Virus record (IMG/VR): IMGVR_UViG_3300017783_000059
Span: 1-41,458 of that record
Origin: a virus
Reading direction: 5' to 3' (one strand)
Length of the DNA: 41,458 bases
The notes beneath the pieces were generated by a model. The model worked only from the letters and a program-made list of their open reading frames with translations. It was not told the DNA's origin and did no database searches. Shown here one piece after another: positions 1 through 6,168 of this stretch (the stretch's first letter is position 1; the number at the start of each line of letters is the position of its first letter). The position numbers and the translations under genes were made by a program.

Positions 1-1
1 A

Positions 2-127
2 CAAGACATCGAAGTTGCAGGTGCTATGTTTCAAAAGCATACGTTTCCATGTGTTATCCATGGCAGACAGTTTGACACTGAAGAGCAATACTTTGCTGAG
101 TTACATGAGTATATGAATGGCATGTAA
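2..127 (+). CDS. C-terminal end of an unidentified protein (5' truncated)
   Basis: An open frame enters from the left edge and ends with TAA at 125-127, leaving 41 residues that finish in EYMNGM. The fragment is mixed in composition, with two His, one Cys and several aromatics, and looks like the end of a small soluble protein. I do not recognise the family. Because the start lies outside the window, neither length nor function can be judged. It reads in the same direction as everything downstream. Confidence 0.6.
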   Translation, partial: QDIEVAGAMFQKHTFPCVIHGRQFDTEEQYFAELHEYMNGM

Positions 128-182
128 ATGAAGCGTTTATAACACTCTAATCACTTCACATTCTTTACTAAATCTTTTCATC

Positions 183-314
183 ATGCGTATTGCTCTCTCT
201 GTTATTATCATTCTCTGTGGTGTTAACTTACTCATTGAGTTGTTAGATTCATCAATGATGGAAGTTATTCAAGAAAGAAACGAGACAATTCAAAGACAAA
301 TCGATGCAATGTAA
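183..314 (+). CDS. Small single-pass membrane protein, 43 aa, unknown function
   Basis: The frame runs from ATG 183 to TAA 312-314. Residues 2-21 form one hydrophobic segment (MRIALSVIII, then LCGVNLL) with a single Arg in front. It is followed by an acidic and amide-rich amphipathic tail with ERNETIQRQ, so the product looks like a membrane-anchored micro-protein with a short helical cytoplasmic tail. I see no clear Shine-Dalgarno sequence (the leader is TCTTTTCATC). No family is recognised. The clean hydrophobic/charged layout and its place in a gene-dense stretch are the only support for its being real. Confidence 0.5.
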   Translation: MRIALSVIIILCGVNLLIELLDSSMMEVIQERNETIQRQIDAM

Positions 315-322
315 AATAAATA
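315..322 (+). promoter_or_regulatory. Possible T4-type late promoter -10 element (AATAAATA)
   Basis: AATAAATA lies 25 bases before the ATG at 348. T4-like phages use TATAAATA, and cyanophages a looser NATAAATA, as the only essential late-promoter element, read with the phage late sigma factor. This copy lacks the CATAAATA form shared by the three sites at 6858, 30401 and 35807, and the region is AT-rich, so chance is possible. Confidence 0.35.
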
Positions 323-347
323 TAACACGTTACGGAGTTAACTTACT

Positions 348-575
348 ATGTCAATTATCAATTCATTCGATCGCGATGATTTAGAAGATGCTTATATTGA
401 TGCTATTTTAGAGGATGCAGGAATTGTTTGTTTAAATGAGGATAATCCACCTCAAAGATATCAACAAAAATATGCTTCATTAGAGGCAAAGTTTGATAAG
501 TATAGCGACAAAGAGTTGTATAATGAGATTGAAGCAACTAAACCAGAGTTATTAGAGAAAACTTATATTGAGTGA
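348..575 (+). CDS. Hypothetical acidic protein, 75 aa
   Basis: The ATG at 348 has a plausible ribosome site (CGGAG at 333-337, ten bases upstream). The product is strongly acidic and predicted mostly helical (DRDDLEDAYIDAILEDAG near residues 8-25; KFDKYSDKELYNEIEA near 49-64). It has no membrane segment and only one Cys. I do not recognise the family. Its stop codon at 573-575 is one base from the ATG of the oxygenase gene at 577, so the two are probably translated in a coupled fashion. Confidence 0.6.
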   Translation: MSIINSFDRDDLEDAYIDAILEDAGIVCLNEDNPPQRYQQKYASLEAKFDKYSDKELYNEIEATKPELLEKTYIE

Positions 576-576
576 T

Positions 577-1248
577 ATGTTAGATCTTCCTGTGAATTGC
601 AGTGCTCCATGTTATCAATTTCGCAAGAAACCCGATCCTATTGATTGGAGAATTGTTGTTGAAGATGATTACTTAGATGTGGAGTCATGTGAGTATCTAT
701 TCAATTATTTTACGAATGGATGGATCAACGAAGATGGAGAATCTGAGGCACATGAGTTTGATTGGTTGCCATGGACATTTTGCAATGTTGTATGTGATCA
801 TGAAGCAGATATCATGCCTACGTTAAAATCAAATTGGCAACTTTCACATATGTTTTATCGTGATGCGGATGAGAAAGATCCTGATCATGAGTCACACTAT
901 TCATATTTGATGCAAGATTTAGTTGATAAGATCTATCCCGATTACCTATACAAAATCAAAGCAAATCTTAATCCTTATCAAGGGGAAGAAATCATTACTC
1001 ATGGGTTTCATATTGATTTCGCAAAACCAGGATTTACTTCTATCATTTATCTTAATGATTGTAATGGTAAAACTATTCTTAAGACACCAGATAACATGGT
1101 CGAGATTGAATCAAAACGTGGTAGAATGATCACGTTTGATAATCGTATCCAACACACAGGTACAACATCAACAGACACAAGAGTTCGTGCTGTTATTAAT
1201 CTCAACTACTACATTCATGATGAAAGTAAAGTCTACGGTAGAGTTTAA
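577..1248 (+). CDS. 2-oxoglutarate/Fe(II)-dependent dioxygenase (prolyl-4-hydroxylase-like)
   Basis: A 223-residue protein with the complete signature of the 2OG-Fe(II) oxygenase superfamily. It has the iron-binding HxD pair at His145 and Asp147 (HGFHIDF), the distal iron ligand His193 (QHTG), and Arg202 nine residues later, where prolyl hydroxylases of the PHD type place the 2-oxoglutarate-binding Arg. The stretch between (FTSIIYLND, then GRMITFDN) fits the central jelly-roll strands. Such enzymes hydroxylate or oxidise a substrate while splitting 2-oxoglutarate to succinate and CO2; the substrate cannot be read here. They are common in T4-like cyanophages. I start at ATG 577, directly after the preceding stop; a TTG at 568 would add three residues. 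The 3' end overlaps the next gene. Confidence 0.88.
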   Translation: MLDLPVNCSAPCYQFRKKPDPIDWRIVVEDDYLDVESCEYLFNYFTNGWINEDGESEAHEFDWLPWTFCNVVCDHEADIMPTLKSNWQLSHMFYRDADEKDPDHESHYSYLMQDLVDKIYPDYLYKIKANLNPYQGEEIITHGFHIDFAKPGFTSIIYLNDCNGKTILKTPDNMVEIESKRGRMITFDNRIQHTGTTSTDTRVRAVINLNYYIHDESKVYGRV

Positions 1249-1519
1249 TCTACACTCCCCACCAAAAAACTATCATTACACAGTCACACCACACAATGCT
1301 AAGTTTGATGCAGTTTGGTTAATTCATCCCCCCGACAAGTTTACTTACACTCAAGAAATAGTATCTACAATATGGGGGTTTATTAACAAGAAAACAAATG
1401 CTATTCATTCTCCTATTAATAGCAAGAAACCAGGCACAATCATTGATCCTTCGTTAACAACCAAATGGACAGCAATGCACCCTCCCAAGGTAAACCCACT
1501 CCAACAACTTTTCAGGTAG
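1220..1519 (+). CDS. Hypothetical protein, 99 aa
   Basis: The frame overlaps the end of the oxygenase gene by 29 bases; ATG 1220 follows another ATG at 1217, and either could be used. The product begins MKVKSTVEFNLHSP and has the look of a small beta-rich protein, with a central AVWLIHPP strand and STIWGF. From memory it resembles a short conserved cyanophage protein of unknown function, but I cannot name a domain. No signal peptide or metal motif is evident. Its own 3' end overlaps the following gene by 55 bases, a compact arrangement typical of phage gene clusters. Confidence 0.55.
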   Translation: MKVKSTVEFNLHSPPKNYHYTVTPHNAKFDAVWLIHPPDKFTYTQEIVSTIWGFINKKTNAIHSPINSKKPGTIIDPSLTTKWTAMHPPKVNPLQQLFR

Positions 1520-1701
1520 GACAATTAGTTAAGTGGGGTAAGTATCAAGGTAACATTAGACACGTTGATATAGATTACATCACTATCTGTATTAAAACTT
1601 ACCCTAATGATGAATCCTATCGTAAACGTAACCAAAGAGAAGTATGTCTACTATGTTTCACTCACCAATGGAATGATGTCATCATACAAGACAACAACTA
1701 A
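1465..1701 (+). CDS. Hypothetical small beta-rich protein, 78 aa
   Basis: Starts at ATG 1465 inside the preceding gene, in another frame, and ends at 1701. After a Pro/Thr-rich lead of about 15 residues comes a pattern FQVGQLVKWGKYQGNIRHVD (residues 16-35) that reads like a small SH3- or KOW-type barrel: a G-x-LVKW strand, a turn, and a second strand. The C-terminal half has two Cys (CLLC). This fold suggestion rests on pattern only. A basic segment (KRNQRE) could contact nucleic acid. I do not recognise a named family. Confidence 0.55.
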   Translation: MDSNAPSQGKPTPTTFQVGQLVKWGKYQGNIRHVDIDYITICIKTYPNDESYRKRNQREVCLLCFTHQWNDVIIQDNN

Positions 1702-1750
1702 AGAGCAATTATCTTACATAGGTATTACTCTCAAAGAAACAATAAGTATA

Positions 1751-1796
1751 GTTTTCCACAACCTTTTCCACAGAAAGGTATCAAATTGTGGAAAAC
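1751..1796. repeat. Perfect 11-bp inverted repeat with 24-base spacer
   Basis: GTTTTCCACAA at 1751-1761 is repeated as its exact reverse complement at 1786-1796. There is no T-run after the right arm, so it is unlikely to be an intrinsic terminator. Both arms contain the 9-mer described in the DnaA-box entry, and a third direct copy sits in the spacer. Confidence 0.75.
1752..1795. promoter_or_regulatory. Cluster of three cyanobacterial-type DnaA boxes
   Basis: TTTTCCACA occurs exactly at 1752-1760 and 1764-1772 on the + strand and at 1787-1795 on the - strand, three copies in 44 bases. This 9-mer is the accepted DnaA-box consensus of cyanobacteria (compare TTATCCACA in E. coli). An AT-rich run (about 1801-1830) follows directly, as DNA-unwinding elements do at bacterial origins. 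The cluster lies in a gap without a convincing gene (1702-1989). It could be a replication start, a site that titrates or recruits host DnaA, or a regulatory site for the gene at 1990. Confidence 0.55.
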
Positions 1797-1936
1797 ACGG
1801 AGATTAATTAAATATGTAAATAAATCTTAGTTTGTGTTGTATTCCTCTTAAATGTTTCCGAGAGATGTAGTCTTAGCACGTTTCCTAACGATACACAACC
1901 CCCAACATATAAGGACTTCAAATGTGTAACAACCCC

Positions 1937-1965
1937 TTGACAATCCTCCGAGAATGCTGTATAAT
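1937..1965 (+). promoter_or_regulatory. Exact-consensus sigma70 promoter
   Basis: TTGACA (1937-1942) and TATAAT (1960-1965) are both perfect and are separated by exactly 17 bases. The expected start point near 1972 leaves a leader of under 20 bases, including an AAAGG ribosome site, before ATG 1990. This looks like an early phage promoter read by host RNA polymerase. Confidence 0.85.
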
Positions 1966-1989
1966 AACACTGTCAGGTTTGATAAAGGT

Positions 1990-2187
1990 ATGAGGTACAT
2001 CATCTTCAATGAAGAGAAACAAAAGGTCGGAGAGTTTACATCAATCTATGACCTCGAATTATACCTCGATGGTGTAAGAGAGGGAAGGGGAGAAAGTTAT
2101 CCTATTACAGAGAGAATGTCTCCCTTTGATTATCTCAAATCAATTCGTTGGTTTATGACAATAGACGATCAAATCTTAAGTGCTTAA
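1990..2187 (+). CDS. Hypothetical protein, 65 aa, from a strong host-type promoter
   Basis: The frame is open from 1954, but an ATG there would lie inside the promoter spacer. ATG 1990 is chosen because it follows the predicted transcription start and an AAAGG ribosome site. The product (MRYIIFNEEKQKVGEF at its start) alternates short strands and an acidic helix, with SPFDYLKSIRWF near its middle. It has no Cys, no membrane segment and no motif I recognise. A tiny protein behind an exact sigma70 promoter is what is expected of an early host-takeover protein, but that is inferred from context only. Confidence 0.6.
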   Translation: MRYIIFNEEKQKVGEFTSIYDLELYLDGVREGRGESYPITERMSPFDYLKSIRWFMTIDDQILSA

Positions 2188-2323
2188 ATGTTACTCAGGG
2201 CAGCTGACCCAATCAGTTGACTAAGTGGCACAAGGAGACGGCACAGGGCACTGAAATGGTGTATCTTATAGGAGTGGAGGGGAAGCAACCTCCACACACC
2301 TTAAAACCTCTTCTAGGACTCTC
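2188..2323 (+). other. Structured untranslated region (two hairpins) between genes
   Basis: This gap has no good gene but has fold potential. Stem 1 pairs CAGCTGA (2201-2207) with TCAGTTG (2213-2219), one G-U pair, loop CCCAA. Stem 2 pairs GTGGAGG (2274-2280) exactly with CCTCCAC (2289-2295), loop of 8, and can be extended by GGTGT (2258-2262) with ACACC (2296-2300). Neither is followed by a T-run. It may be a 5' leader structure of the gene at 2324, or a small RNA. Confidence 0.35.
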
Positions 2324-2665
2324 ATGCGTAAGATCGAATCTCAAATGTGTGCCGCTATTCAGGCAAACCAAGATTTCAAGTCTGGTAACACTCAAGTCAT
2401 CACGATTGAAGGTGTGAGTTTCATCTATCTCCATGGCAATCAGATTGCATCAGTCGATGAAGATAGCATGACAATCTATGATGGAGGTTGGCAGTCTAAT
2501 ACAACTAAATCACGATTGAATGCACTATGTGATGCCTTCTGCATTGCTGGTGAGGGTGTATTTCAAAAGAATTATAAGTGGTTTGTGCGTAAGTTTGTTG
2601 GACAAGTTGGCACTGAAAAAGTATTTAAGAATGAAGAGTTTGAGTCAGGTTATGTGTTTGCTTGA
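2324..2665 (+). CDS. Conserved cyanophage hypothetical protein (MRKIE family), 113 aa
   Basis: Begins MRKIESQMCAAIQANQDFKS and continues with a beta stretch (VITIEGVSFIYLHGNQIASV, residues 25-44), the segment MTIYDGGWQSNTTKSRLNA (50-68), and a C-terminal part GVFQKNYKWFV. I recognise this layout, especially the GG-x-QS-x-TTKSRLNA segment and GEGVFQK, from small proteins of marine T4-like cyanophages annotated only as hypothetical. No catalytic or binding residues are apparent, and the function is unknown. Its start is preceded by AGGA (2313-2316), a plausible ribosome site. It ends one base before a sigma70-type promoter. Confidence 0.75.
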   Translation: MRKIESQMCAAIQANQDFKSGNTQVITIEGVSFIYLHGNQIASVDEDSMTIYDGGWQSNTTKSRLNALCDAFCIAGEGVFQKNYKWFVRKFVGQVGTEKVFKNEEFESGYVFA

Positions 2666-2694
2666 TTGACAATTAGGCAGAGGTTTGTTATACT
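2666..2694 (+). promoter_or_regulatory. Sigma70-type promoter (TTGACA-17-TATACT)
   Basis: TTGACA at 2666-2671, a 17-base spacer, and TATACT at 2689-2694 (five of six consensus bases). It starts right after the stop codon of the preceding gene and would drive the genes from 2850 on. The stretch 2695-2849 holds a hairpin and then AT-rich leader sequence with no gene. Confidence 0.75.
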
Positions 2695-2715
2695 GGGGGC
2701 AGTTAAATGGCCCCC
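2695..2715 (+). repeat. GC hairpin at the start of the promoter's transcript
   Basis: GGGGGC (2695-2700) pairs with GCCCCC (2710-2715) across a 9-base loop. The stem straddles the predicted start point of the promoter just upstream. No T-run follows (CTTAAATATAAAG), so it is not a standard terminator. It might protect the 5' end of an RNA or affect promoter escape. Confidence 0.4.
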
Positions 2716-2849
2716 CTTAAATATAAAGAAAGCCACTACCCTAACCTACAAAGGTACCCATGAGCGTTTGATATATTAATAGGAAGTTTCTTTACAGCCT
2801 ATATAAAAAAATTCGCCCAGTAAAAATCATCCCCTTATAAGTTTTTAAT

Positions 2850-3068
2850 ATGGACTGGAAAATTCGCCAAGATCGTCAAGACGACCGTGTTTGGTGTATG
2901 GAAGTGATGCTGAGGCACGAAGGATTTTTAGATCCTCGGATATATGAGTGTGCTGACTACTGTGCCAGTGCTGGTTTGACAAAAGATGCTAATGATGTCA
3001 GAGCAGCATGGGAGGAGTGGAAAGTAGATAATCCGTCAGATAATCCACAAGTAATTAATAGGTTATAG
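2850..3068 (+). CDS. Hypothetical acidic protein, 72 aa
   Basis: First gene after the promoter at 2666, with a 155-base untranslated leader. The product (MDWKIRQDRQDDRVWCMEVM at its start) is charged, mainly helical and rich in Trp and Asp, with three Cys. The middle (YECADYCASAGLTKDANDVRAAW) reads like a pair of helices. No domain is recognised. The stop at 3066-3068 is only four bases from the ATG of the AbrB-like gene, so the two are probably co-transcribed and may act together, as small acidic partners do with DNA-binding swapped-hairpin proteins. That link is speculative. Confidence 0.55.
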   Translation: MDWKIRQDRQDDRVWCMEVMLRHEGFLDPRIYECADYCASAGLTKDANDVRAAWEEWKVDNPSDNPQVINRL

Positions 3069-3072
3069 AGTT

Positions 3073-3240
3073 ATGTCCAAGAGATTCACAATCACTATCG
3101 AAGAAAATGAGTTTGGGGAATTAATTTTACCAATACCTGATGAAGTCTGTGAGGATCTTGGATGGACAATTGGGGACGACCTAGAATTTGATGTTGATGA
3201 TGTCACTGGGAGTTTTACTCTTAGGAAAGTTGAAGAATAG
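3073..3240 (+). CDS. AbrB/SpoVT-type swapped-hairpin protein, 55 aa
   Basis: ATG 3073 to TAG 3238-3240. The protein starts MSKRFTITIEE and contains GELILPIPDEVCEDLGW followed by IGDDLEFD. This is the pattern of AbrB/SpoVT/MazE-type N-terminal domains: a strand, G-x-hydrophobic-x-hydrophobic-P, a helix with L-G, then the G-D-x-hydrophobic strand and a closing strand (GSFTLRKV). Such domains dimerise into a swapped-hairpin barrel and usually bind DNA as transcriptional regulators or antitoxins. This copy is unusually acidic overall, which argues against tight DNA binding. I see no toxin partner next to it, so a regulator role is more likely than an antitoxin one. Confidence 0.72.
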   Translation: MSKRFTITIEENEFGELILPIPDEVCEDLGWTIGDDLEFDVDDVTGSFTLRKVEE

Positions 3241-3288
3241 TCAGCAGCGCGACCACAGCGAAAACCACATTTCACCGCTTTTACTCTG

Positions 3289-3576
3289 ATGCAATTTGAA
3301 GAAACTGAAACTTACAAAGAGATTGATGCTAATTTTGTTGCCATCAAGAATAGTTTAGATGATAATGCAGATGCCCATGAGATATTAAATAACACGATTG
3401 TTGCTATCAAGGGTAATATTGATGAGATTGTGAATCATATTTCAACGTTACCTACACCTGATAAGATTTTATATAAACCTGCAGGTGCTGATTATATGAA
3501 TATCAAAGATAATTTTGATTATATTTACAAACGTTTAAATCGATTAGAAGAAACAGTATTCGGAGATAATAAGTAA
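3289..3576 (+). CDS. Hypothetical helical protein, 95 aa, next to tail gene
   Basis: Starts at ATG 3289 and ends at 3576, with the next gene's ATG following immediately. The sequence is acidic and heptad-like over residues 5-55 (YKEIDANFVAIKNSLDDNA; then NNTIVAIKGNIDEIVNHIS), suggesting a coiled coil. It closes with a second helix IYKRLNRLEETVFG. The opening TYKEIDANFVAIK resembles the first lines of phage tail-fibre or baseplate attachment segments (INxNFxxIxxxL), so it may be a small trimeric structural or connector protein of the tail. It is abutted to the 857-residue structural gene, which supports that reading. No family name can be given. Confidence 0.55.
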   Translation: MQFEETETYKEIDANFVAIKNSLDDNADAHEILNNTIVAIKGNIDEIVNHISTLPTPDKILYKPAGADYMNIKDNFDYIYKRLNRLEETVFGDNK

Positions 3577-6150
3577 ATGTCTTGTCACAACGATGGATCA
3601 CCATGTGGATCTATAGGATTTGGTTTTGGAACATCGGGAATACGAAATTCAAGTCATTGTGATGCTAGGCGTCCAGGATCAGTGAATGCATGTACACCTA
3701 TTGATGTACAGATATATCCACCATTAACAATTCCGAGTGGTATTGAGAGGATGCCAGCAGATGCTGTGATGTATGATTCTACGATACAATCACCATTTCC
3801 TCCTAGTTATGGTGGTGGAGTCGATTATTCATCACCTACAGCATCTGCTGATACTGCAGCTGCAAATTGTGGAAAACTTACTCAAGTTGTATCTTGTGGT
3901 TTAATTTCATTTGGAAATGTGCCTACAGGACTGTCTTATCAAGAAATGGATAGTGACACATGGTTTGGTTATTTGTATGATGTTGGTCCTCATGGGGGAG
4001 TAGTTGGCACACCATGTTATCGTCTGCAGAAAGAAACTCGCACAGGATCTTCTAGTAGCACTACAGGTGCAGGACCTGATGGCACTGGTGGCACGACAAC
4101 ACCAGGTCCTGGTGATCAATCATCAAAGACTTTATGTATTCCTTGTAGTCAGTTTTATTGCACACCACAAAGCACGTCTATTAGTTACACATATAATGGA
4201 CCTAATGAAACGGATGATCCAGATTGTCCATACCCAACTATATTTGCTGTCGGATCAACTGCTAATAAGATTGTATTTAGATATGAGTCTTTATCTACAG
4301 TGATTCCAGATACTGTAAATGATATTAACTTTGTATATTCACCTGATGGTATTGATGTTGATGTATGGAATAATAACAATTATAGTGGTGGAGACCCAGT
4401 AGTTACAACACAAAATCCTTGGAAACCTGGTGATGAATCATTTGAGGACTTTGTTATTGTTGAGGGAGAAGATCTTGAGGATGGAGATGCGCTAGGACTG
4501 AAGGTTAAATTCCGAATTGCTCCTATCGTTAGTGGTGCAGGAGAAGTAATTTCCTTTACAGGCACCCAATGGGAGTTTATCGAATTGATTAATGGTGGTC
4601 AAAACTATAGTGTTAATGATACTTTTACATTATCATACACTCGTAATCATACTGATGGCACATCTAGTGAGTTAACTATAGATTTAAAAGTAACTTCTAT
4701 TGGTCCTACGAATTCAGTATCTGCTATTGAAGATTTTTCCACTCTTTCTGAAGGAGATACTGTGAATGGACATACCGTTATTGCAACTAGGCACAGTGAT
4801 ATTGATAATTTTCCGTATCACATTGTGTATATTGATACAAATGGATCAGACTTTGTAAAAGACACGCAATATACATCTAGTAGAAATCATGTTATTACTG
4901 TAGTTGCGGGGTATGGTATTGTAGATCGCGCATATTTTGGTGGATATTATGAGTTTTATGAGAAATCCGTGCAGTATACAGTCCATAATTTAGATGAAGA
5001 ATCTCCAGATGTGTTTAATTCCATCAGACAACCTGATGTTACGGTAAATCTTAGTAATGGCACGGTATCTGGATTCACTATTAACAATGGTGGGGAGGGT
5101 TTAAACAAGTTACCAAAGAAACCTAACCTTGTAATTACCGATCCTAACGTCTCAACGGGGAAAAGTGCTAAGATCAAAGGTAATTTCAGTGGTGGTGTCT
5201 TAACTTCTATCAAGATTGTCAACCCTGGCAGTGGATATTCAAACGCAAATCCGCCTCAGGTGTGGGTTAAAAACGTTTATAGGGAAGATGAGACGGTTAC
5301 GTTTGAAGGAATCTCTCAAAAAGACGCAGTTGTAGACGATTTTATTGAAGAAGTCCGTAAAACGGGCAATTTCCCTGAATTTACCAACGTCAATTCTTCA
5401 GATGCTGGTGCAATTGCGGGAAATGCAGCTAGACAAGAGCAATATACTCAAAAAACACAAAATATTGTGAAAGCAAATCGTAAAGTCAAGCAAGATTTCG
5501 ATACAAATCGCAATATTGAGTTACCTCAAAGACTTTATCGTAGGGATGAAGTGGAAAAATTGCGTGGCACTTATAAAAGTGGTGAATTATTCAAGTATGA
5601 TAGTCCAAATATTAACAGCATTTCGCCAGAATACAGAAAGCAAAATAAATTATCTCAGGATGTTAATGCAAACACATTAAATACCTCAATGGATAACCTT
5701 ATTCAAGATCAAGTTCCTGATAGTGTCAATTATCCAGAGAATTATGTTGAGACAACTCAAAGAAGATTTGTGAATATGCCGCAAGCAACTCCTCTTACGA
5801 AATATACAATTAAACAATACAGAGCAGATCCGCGAGCAGATGCAGAGATAAATATTACTTTAGGATGCACGTTGCTTGAGAATGGGTGTACTCATATGAT
5901 ATCATTGTGTGCATCTCCTGCAGGTTTTCCTACACCCCCAAGCAGCACCACTACATCAGAAACGGATCCTGTAACTGGTGATACGACAGAAACCACTGAG
6001 GCTTTCTCTTATCTGCTTTCTCCACTTCTTGGCACAGGATGTCAAAATTGGACTGCAGTTGGCACGATGAAAATTAGACATAATATGACAAGATCTACAC
6101 TTACATATGCAGAGGCAACTGCAGCATATGGAAATCCATTTGACATTTAG
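3577..6150 (+). CDS. Cys-rich virion structural protein, 857 aa, possible baseplate hub
   Basis: A large protein directly upstream of the PAAR spike tip. The first 230 residues are Cys-rich (SCHNDGSPCGS at the start; LCIPCSQFYCTPQ near 186-198) with a Gly/Thr/Ser linker near residues 154-182. The centre is beta-rich. Residues 490-565 hold two copies of the NPGSGY-type repeat shared with the genes further right. Residues 590-690 are polar and helical (ANRKVKQDFDTNRN). The C-terminus again has Cys (LGCTLLENGCTHMISLCAS), a Ser/Thr/Pro linker and a final beta segment. I recognise no enzyme domain, in particular no T4 gp5-type lysozyme. Its place beside PAAR and upstream of gp25 and gp6 is where the hub gene (gp5) lies in T4-like phages, so a hub role is possible but unproven. 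Confidence 0.75.
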   Translation: MSCHNDGSPCGSIGFGFGTSGIRNSSHCDARRPGSVNACTPIDVQIYPPLTIPSGIERMPADAVMYDSTIQSPFPPSYGGGVDYSSPTASADTAAANCGKLTQVVSCGLISFGNVPTGLSYQEMDSDTWFGYLYDVGPHGGVVGTPCYRLQKETRTGSSSSTTGAGPDGTGGTTTPGPGDQSSKTLCIPCSQFYCTPQSTSISYTYNGPNETDDPDCPYPTIFAVGSTANKIVFRYESLSTVIPDTVNDINFVYSPDGIDVDVWNNNNYSGGDPVVTTQNPWKPGDESFEDFVIVEGEDLEDGDALGLKVKFRIAPIVSGAGEVISFTGTQWEFIELINGGQNYSVNDTFTLSYTRNHTDGTSSELTIDLKVTSIGPTNSVSAIEDFSTLSEGDTVNGHTVIATRHSDIDNFPYHIVYIDTNGSDFVKDTQYTSSRNHVITVVAGYGIVDRAYFGGYYEFYEKSVQYTVHNLDEESPDVFNSIRQPDVTVNLSNGTVSGFTINNGGEGLNKLPKKPNLVITDPNVSTGKSAKIKGNFSGGVLTSIKIVNPGSGYSNANPPQVWVKNVYREDETVTFEGISQKDAVVDDFIEEVRKTGNFPEFTNVNSSDAGAIAGNAARQEQYTQKTQNIVKANRKVKQDFDTNRNIELPQRLYRRDEVEKLRGTYKSGELFKYDSPNINSISPEYRKQNKLSQDVNANTLNTSMDNLIQDQVPDSVNYPENYVETTQRRFVNMPQATPLTKYTIKQYRADPRADAEINITLGCTLLENGCTHMISLCASPAGFPTPPSSTTTSETDPVTGDTTETTEAFSYLLSPLLGTGCQNWTAVGTMKIRHNMTRSTLTYAEATAAYGNPFDI

Positions 6151-6168
6151 TAAATAGGAGAGTATGAT

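Noticed and set aside
568-576. TTG start three codons upstream for the oxygenase
   Set aside because: ATG 577 sits one base after the preceding stop, which is the usual coupled arrangement. The TTG has no better ribosome site.
1607-1807. A 66-residue frame running through the DnaA-box cluster
   Set aside because: It starts inside the 78-residue gene, has low-complexity composition and crosses the inverted repeat. No ribosome site is visible.
2225-2300. Possible tRNA in the structured gap
   Set aside because: The stems do not form a cloverleaf, and neither a T-loop GTTCRA-type sequence nor a closing acceptor stem is present.
2217-2417. A TTG-started frame beginning LTKWHK in the gap before the 113-residue gene
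   Set aside because: It uses a non-ATG start without a ribosome site and overlaps the well-supported gene at 2324 in another frame. Its second half has a shadow-like composition. The gap is better described as structured RNA.
2695-2716. GC hairpin read as a terminator
   Set aside because: No T-run follows, and it lies at the predicted start point of a promoter rather than after a gene end.
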